Positions 59,482 to 64,000 of a DNA stretch of 64,000 bases are shown piece after piece. The position numbers and the translations under genes were made by a program. Origin of the DNA: Plazaster borealis (lineage: Eukaryota; Echinodermata; Asteroidea; Forcipulatida; Labidiasteridae); assembly GCA_021014325.1 (NCBI GenBank), contig CM037473.1:23612822-23676821 (forward strand). Direction: 5' to 3'. The notes beneath the pieces were generated by a model. That model was not told where the DNA came from and did no database searches. It saw only the letters and a program-made list of their open reading frames with translations. Position 1 is the stretch's first letter. Each line of letters starts with the position of its first letter.

Positions 59482-59596
59482 GGATGTGAGTATTCTTGGC
59501 CCAAGACGTCAGTGATCGATAGCGGATAGTGTACTGCGCTCGGTTACAACTCGTTATATCGATCACTGACGTCTTGGGCCAAGACTAGGATGTGAG
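59482..59596. repeat. Perfect 28-bp inverted repeat flanked by a 9-bp duplication
   Basis: 59494-59521 is the exact reverse complement of 59557-59584 (arm begins TCTTGGCCCAAGACGTCAGT), with a 35-nt spacer. GGATGTGAG occurs immediately outside on both sides (59482-59490 and 59588-59596). The spacer GCGGATAGTGTACTGCGCTC has a faint tRNA-like look. This is best read as a small hairpin insertion with target-site duplication. Confidence 0.85.
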
Positions 59597-59864
59597 CAGA
59601 TCAAATTTATGTGTGCATGAGATTTCATTAACATTAGAGTTATTATACAATACAAAAAAAAAATGTATTCACCTTTCAAAGTATCCAAGTAAATTGTTAA
59701 CAAATGTTTGTTTTATTAAACTCACCAAGGAAGGCTTAGGTTAAATCATATCCGTCCGTTTAGAGGCAATTCCAGACAGAAGAATATTTAATTGACATCA
59801 AATGCTGGTAGAACTGGAAAAAACAGAGAAAGTATAGTAATAGAAGGTTGTAATTTTTTTTTTT
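59597..59864. other. No recognised feature
   Basis: Short AT-rich interval between a hairpin insertion and a MITE. Confidence 0.4.
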
Positions 59865-60242
59865 TTTAAAGGTATCGTACACGTTTGGTAATGACTCCAA
59901 ACAAATATTAGCTTAAAAACTTACTTGGTAACGGCCAACGGAGAGCTGTTGATAGTATAAAACATTGTAGGAAACGATTCCCTCTGAAGTAACATAGTTT
60001 TTGAAAAAGAGGTAATTTTTCACTAAAATAATAAAAGACTTCTAGCTAGAAGTCTTTTATTCCTAACTGAAAGCACACAAATTTGTACAACAAGGGTGTT
60101 TTTTCTTTCGTCATTTTCTTGCAACTTCGATGACCAATTGAGCCCAAATTTTCACAGGCTTGTTATTTTATGCATATGTTGGGATACACGAAGTGGGAAC
60201 ACTGGTCTTTGACAATTACCAAACGTGTACGATGCCTTTAAA
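59865..60242. mobile_element. MITE family A, copy 2
   Basis: Terminal inverted repeats of 28 bp (outer TTTAAAGGTATCGTACACGT) with one mismatch. A perfect 32-nt palindrome (60030-60061, half-site AATAAAAGACTTCTAG) occupies the centre. The right half (GGGTGTTTTTTCTTTCGTCA, TTATTTTATGCATATGTTGG) matches the copy at 1998-2354. Confidence 0.85.
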
Positions 60243-60360
60243 ACAGCAATAAAGAAAAAACATCCCGTAACTGGAACTGCAAACTTTCGTCTAAAAGTGA
60301 TGTACATATTGTGGAGGTCGCAGCTGTATCGAAAGTATACATGTTTATAAGTAAGAAAGA

Positions 60361-60422
60361 AGACGGTCAGAGTATACTGATCAAAACGTCAAGCAGAAAC
60401 CGGCTTCTCTCAGAGCCACCAG
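60361..60422 (+). repeat. Recurrent double-hairpin motif, copy truncated at the LINE
   Basis: GAAGACGGTCAG...CTGATCAAAACGTCAAG, then CGGCTTCTCTCAGAGCCACCAG, matching both hairpins of the motif. It stops where the LINE frame begins, so either the LINE's 5'-truncated end inserted here or the motif is part of the LINE's own 5' junction. Confidence 0.5.
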
Positions 60423-61991
60423 ATTGATAACAAGGGGGTCCTTAAACTTCTGACTGGCCTTGATCCTTATAAGTCTTGCGGTCCTGATCAGATCCCTGTT
60501 CGCGCAATGAAAGAATGTGCTGAGGAGATATCTCCAATGTTGTCAAAAATCTTCAATCAATCCCTGGAAACAGGTATCCTACCACAAGACTGGTTAGCGG
60601 CCAATGTTTGTCCAGTCTTTAAAAAAGGTGACCGTTCATCCCCCCTTAACTACAGACCAGTATCCATCACATCAGTAGCCTGTAAGCTCTTAGAACATAT
60701 CATCTTTCATCACATCATGGAGCATATCGACGAGTACAGTAAATTAAAGAACTATCGGCATGGTTTTTTAAAACACCACTCATGTGAGACACAACTTATT
60801 AACACTATGGAGGAGATTTTCAGACACCTAGACCAAACCAAGAAACCCCAGATAGATACCCTAGTGCTTGACTTTAGCAAGGCCTTTGATACAGTAGCTC
60901 ACAGAAAACTTTTGATCAAAACAGACCATTATGGCATACGAGGGAAGACCGCTGTATGGATTAAAACGTGGCTAACTAACAGAACTGAACAGGTGGTAGT
61001 AGATGGAGAAACATCGGAACCCATTCCCGTTGCATCTGGCGTCCCCCAGGGAACTGTATTAGGACCCTTGATGTTCCTTCTCTACATTAATGACATTGGT
61101 GAAAACATCGGCAATGGTACAAAAATCAAATTGTTTGCTGATGACTGCCTTCTGTTCCGCCCAATCCGTAGGCCTAGTGATCAACAGCAACTTCAAGAAG
61201 ATTTTAACAGTCTGGTAAATTGGTCCCATCACTGGCAAATGTCATTCAACCCAGTCAAGTGTCACACTCTCCATATTACCAGGAGCAAGAACCCATATAG
61301 ACGCACTTACACGATAAGCGACGCTGAACTGGCCCCAGTAGATAAACACCCTTACCTAGGAGTCATCATCTCTGAAAATGCTAACTGGTCAACTCATATT
61401 ACTCAAACTGCTAGTAAGGCTAACAAGACGCTTGGCTTTGTTAGATGCAACCTCACTAGATGTGATCCTGAAGTTAAAGCAGCTGCCTACAAGGCATTAG
61501 TACTACCTAAATTAGAATATGCCTCCACAGTATGGGACCCTCATAATATGAACCATATCAGTAAACTTGAATCAGTGCAACGAAGAGCAGCAAGATTTGT
61601 TACAGGGGATCATCGGAGAGATTCCAGCGTGACAGATATGCTTCAAAACCTCCAGTGGCCTACATTAGAAAAACGAAGGAAATTCAGAAGATTATCTATG
61701 TTCTATCAAGCTGTTCACAAAGGGCTTGCTGTTAACATTCCACATTACGTGACTCCTTTAGACCGCATTAGAAGAAATAAACACAATGAGTGCTACTCTT
61801 TACTTAGATGCCGCACTCAATCTTATCAGAAGAGCTTCCTTCCAAGAACCATAACAGACTGGAACAGCCTCATCCCAGAAATAGTCAATCAACCATCCCC
61901 ATCAAAATTCAAACTAAGTCTTGAAAAGTATATGTATCCCAAAGCCACAAACTGGTCTGCACGGGGCAACACTCCTTACACTGAACAATGA
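60381..61991 (+). CDS. Non-LTR retrotransposon (LINE) reverse transcriptase, 5'-truncated
   Basis: An uninterrupted frame; the first ATG is at 60507 (494 aa), but the frame is open back to 60381 and carries conserved sequence (LLTGLDPYKSCGPDQIPVRA) upstream of that ATG, so 60507 is not the real start. Numbering from 60507: NYRPVSITS at 48-56, catalytic LDFSKAFD at 121-128, SGVPQGTVLGP at 177-187, and FADDCLL at 210-216 with both catalytic aspartates present. The C-terminal region has the usual LPKLEYASTVWDPH and NSLIPEIV segments. This is the jockey/CR1-type reverse transcriptase arrangement. The endonuclease domain and any ORF1 are missing. The intact frame implies a relatively recent insertion; it is not a cellular gene. 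Confidence 0.9.
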   Translation, partial: SKRQAETGFSQSHQIDNKGVLKLLTGLDPYKSCGPDQIPVRAMKECAEEISPMLSKIFNQSLETGILPQDWLAANVCPVFKKGDRSSPLNYRPVSITSVACKLLEHIIFHHIMEHIDEYSKLKNYRHGFLKHHSCETQLINTMEEIFRHLDQTKKPQIDTLVLDFSKAFDTVAHRKLLIKTDHYGIRGKTAVWIKTWLTNRTEQVVVDGETSEPIPVASGVPQGTVLGPLMFLLYINDIGENIGNGTKIKLFADDCLLFRPIRRPSDQQQLQEDFNSLVNWSHHWQMSFNPVKCHTLHITRSKNPYRRTYTISDAELAPVDKHPYLGVIISENANWSTHITQTASKANKTLGFVRCNLTRCDPEVKAAAYKALVLPKLEYASTVWDPHNMNHISKLESVQRRAARFVTGDHRRDSSVTDMLQNLQWPTLEKRRKFRRLSMFYQAVHKGLAVNIPHYVTPLDRIRRNKHNECYSLLRCRTQSYQKSFLPRTITDWNSLIPEIVNQPSPSKFKLSLEKYMYPKATNWSARGNTPYTEQ

Positions 61992-62012
61992 TGCCGATCG
62001 GCGATGTTCAGT
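61979..62012 (+). promoter_or_regulatory. Stem-loop spanning the LINE stop codon
   Basis: ACTGAACA (61980-61987) pairs with TGTTCAGT (62005-62012), and inside is the perfect palindrome GCCGATCGGC (61993-62002). The TGA stop (61989-61991) sits within the structure. A 3' RNA stem-loop of this sort is what some LINE reverse transcriptases recognise; that role is inferred here. Confidence 0.5.
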
Positions 62013-62035
62013 TACACTTCTAAGATTCTGAGATT

Positions 62036-62190
62036 CCAACACCCCTATGTTCCGACAACCTCCTCATGATTTACATAGGGTTAGGGTTAGGGTTAGGGTT
62101 AGGGTTAGGGTTAGGAACAGGAAAAAACACCAGGGTTGTCGGAACATAGGGGTGTCGAAACATAGGGGTGTCGGAACATAGGGGTGTAAC
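62036..62190. repeat. TTAGGG block inside a 22-bp inverted repeat, plus an 18-bp triplication
   Basis: ACACCCCTATGTTCCGACAA (62039 onward) and its complement ending at 62155 form a perfect 22-bp inverted repeat around (TTAGGG)n at 62076-62115. The right arm continues as three tandem copies of GGAACATAGGGGTGTCG to about 62187. It lies just after the LINE. Confidence 0.85.
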
Positions 62191-62992
62191 CATCTCAGCA
62201 TAAGATCATGATGGTAGAAGAGCCTTTTTTTCCTGGTAGATGACCATAAACTATAGGATGGAGAGGAAACATAATGTTCATCCATGTGTTACTTTTGAAA
62301 AGGGTTACACAGCAGTCTCAGTTTTGTAGAGGCAAAAAATTGTGTAATGCAATGTTGTTATTTTTTCCTGATGTCTCTTAGTATTTGTAACTATTTGAAA
62401 AACGTACCATGACAAAATCAAAGCGTGAAGAAGGTATCTCATTAGACAAATTTCTCAGGATTGCAGACATTCCAAGCTGTGGCAAAATGTGAAAGTATAA
62501 TCAATCACTTCATGTTAGCTGCTAGTCAAAGGTTCAAGTTCAATGTTAAGTAAAAAGGTCAAAACACAAGTAATAATATGTACTGTTTTCATGGGATGCA
62601 TCTATTAAAAATGAGCTAAACCTTTCTAGTTTTAGTCAATGCAGGCTGTGTAGTAACAGATAATGTACAGTTTTATTATCAAAGTTTGGGGAAAGAATGA
62701 TGAAAAAACACCCCCAAAAACATGGTAAACAAGCAAGTCATATTTTCATCTGCTTGAATTCCCCAAGAGCATTTTGAGGCATTAGTAATATAAAAAGGTA
62801 TAACTATAAAATAGAAACCCAATATCGCAATCATTTTTCTATGAGGAAACATTTTAAATGCCCTGAACTTTATGTTGCAGTCTTTATACAAATATACTTA
62901 CAAACACTCAGCTCACAATTACAAATATTGGCCGTCGACAGACCGTCGACCGATGAGATGAGCTAGCGGTTTCTTGTACATGACTTGTTTTG
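62191..62992. other. No recognised feature
   Basis: AT-rich. No exon or known element is supported. A GTCGAC pair (GCCGTCGACAGACCGTCGACC) near 62932-62952 borders the integrase remnant. Confidence 0.4.
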
Positions 62993-63731
62993 TTAAAAGT
63001 AGAGGTCAACCAAGTCACCTACTTCAACTGGTGTCTCAGATGGAAGAGACTCAATGGGGGCTTTGGTTTTTTTTTTCACTTTTGTGAGCGATGTTGATGT
63101 TGGGTCTGGATCATGTCGAGATTGGAGAAAGGGATCTGCTAGTTTGCGAGCTGGTTTTGTTTGAACCACATTCCTTGTGCTGACAAAAGTCAAATACGAA
63201 TATGAAGCTTCAGGGCTGCAGTGGAAAGCGAAAGGAGCTTTGCTGGACTACCGGTAGGGTCTAAGCAAAGAAGCTTGTCGTCTTATTCATGAACCGCTTT
63301 CTCTGCGATGGGTTTTGTCGCAGTTTTTGATGCGGCCAATCTCAATACAAATATGATGCTGCTGGAGGAGTGATCATGAACCAGTCGTGTAAAGCCCGGA
63401 GCTGGGTGTGTATGGATTACTGTGTAGGGGGCCATCTCATGGGTGGAGCTTGATGTATATATGGGTATAAGGGCTGTGTTGAGTGTGTAGTGGCGTTCAT
63501 CTTCGATGATGCCTGATGTAGTGTAAGAGGTTGAGCATTCTCGGCAATGACAGCTGCACTTGAGCACATTCGATGTGAAAGAGATTCTGACTGAATCACG
63601 GACTTGCCTAGTGTAGACTGCTTAGAGACAGTGTAGGGCCTGTTATGAAATGATGCACAATGGTGACAGCTGGAGTTTACTTGTTCAACAGACGTGTCTA
63701 AATCAAAGGCAAAGAAGTAGGATCGAGTCAC
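62993..63731 (-). pseudogene. LTR-retrotransposon integrase remnant
   Basis: On the minus strand YFFAFDLDTSVEQV and SSCHHCASFHN give the zinc-binding end of a retrotransposon integrase. A shifted frame gives IIEDERHYTLNTAL, PAPGF and KPIAEKAVHE from the catalytic core; the residue before PAPGF is histidine where aspartate is expected (HTHPAPGF). A third piece, PVEVGDLVDLYF, corresponds to the segment after the core. At least two frameshifts separate them. Probably Ty3/gypsy-like, but BEL/Pao cannot be excluded. No LTR found. Confidence 0.6.
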
Positions 63732-63734
63732 AGA

Positions 63735-64000
63735 ATCGGTGGTGTGTTGGATAGTCTGGTTGAAAGTGTGAGGAATGTCTGCAAATCTTCATACTTTGCA
63801 TTACACAAGATTGGACAAATTTGTAATCTTCTTGACAAATCCACTACAGTAAAGCTTGTCCACGCTTTCATAACATGCCGCCTTGATTTCTGTAATAGTC
63901 TTCTTCTTGGTTTACCTAACTCAACAATCTCCAAATTACAGCGAGTTCAGAACTCAGCAGCCAGATTGGTCACACGATCCAAAAGATGTGACCATATTTC
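63735..64000 (+). pseudogene. LINE reverse transcriptase C-terminal fragment, cut by the window end
   Basis: One open frame contains NVCKSSYFALHKIGQI, HAFITCRLDFCNSLLLGLP and KLQRVQNSAARLVTR, the well-known segment after the palm in CR1/jockey-type LINEs. It starts next to the integrase remnant, is a different subfamily from the LINE at 60381, and runs off the window, so whether it is intact cannot be judged. Confidence 0.75.

Overview
This window looks like repeat-rich, gene-poor nuclear DNA from an invertebrate animal. The evidence is: exons bounded by GT/AG splice sites and separated by kilobases, interstitial TTAGGG repeats (the usual metazoan telomere unit), a LINE, a degenerate DIRS retrotransposon pair, an LTR-retrotransposon integrase remnant, tRNA-derived SINEs, and several families of short inverted-repeat elements (MITEs) present in two or more copies. 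The long-hairpin MITEs whose ends begin TAAAGG, and the repeated hairpin unit containing TGTTCCGAC, resemble repeats I associate with echinoderm (possibly sea star) genomes. That is an inference from memory, not a search result. There is no sign of bacterial or organellar DNA.

Layout. 1-22.5 kb: no convincing exon; nested MITEs, foldback elements, SINEs and minisatellites. 22.6-34 kb: three phase-compatible plus-strand exons (22559-22608, 27616-27704, 33373-33403) that would encode the leucine-zipper end of a protein resembling Max/Myc-type bHLH-Zip factors, followed by a 3' UTR with polyadenylation signals; the introns hold two tandem arrays, MITEs and SINEs. 36.1-37.0 kb: two minus-strand exons that join in phase and end in a stop codon followed by polyadenylation signals; this is the best-supported cellular gene end, but I cannot name it. 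38.7-43.5 kb: a string of short plus-strand splice-bounded open segments of doubtful coding status, around a 1.1 kb palindromic-array element. 44.3-47.5 kb: interstitial telomere repeat, tandem repeats and two convergent tRNA-like units. 47.85-48.33 kb: a long foldback element, also present near 2 kb, where a MITE has split it.

50.0-55.75 kb: two DIRS-type (tyrosine-recombinase) retrotransposon remnants facing each other tail to tail, both internally deleted and full of stops. 56.3-58.1 kb: an unusual array in which a core of about 52 nt recurs eleven times while much of the intervening DNA differs. 59.5-62.2 kb: a 28-bp perfect inverted repeat with a flanking 9-bp duplication, a MITE, and a 5'-truncated LINE whose reverse-transcriptase frame is intact and whose stop codon lies in a predicted stem-loop, followed by a second TTAGGG block enclosed in an inverted repeat. 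63.0-64.0 kb: minus-strand LTR-retrotransposon integrase debris abutting a second LINE reverse-transcriptase fragment that runs off the window.

Most open frames here are chance or repeat-derived. No operons, CRISPR arrays or complete cellular genes are visible. The strongest candidates for something undescribed are the conserved-core array at 56.3-58.1 kb, the hairpin motif shared by five loci, and the unidentified minus-strand gene end.
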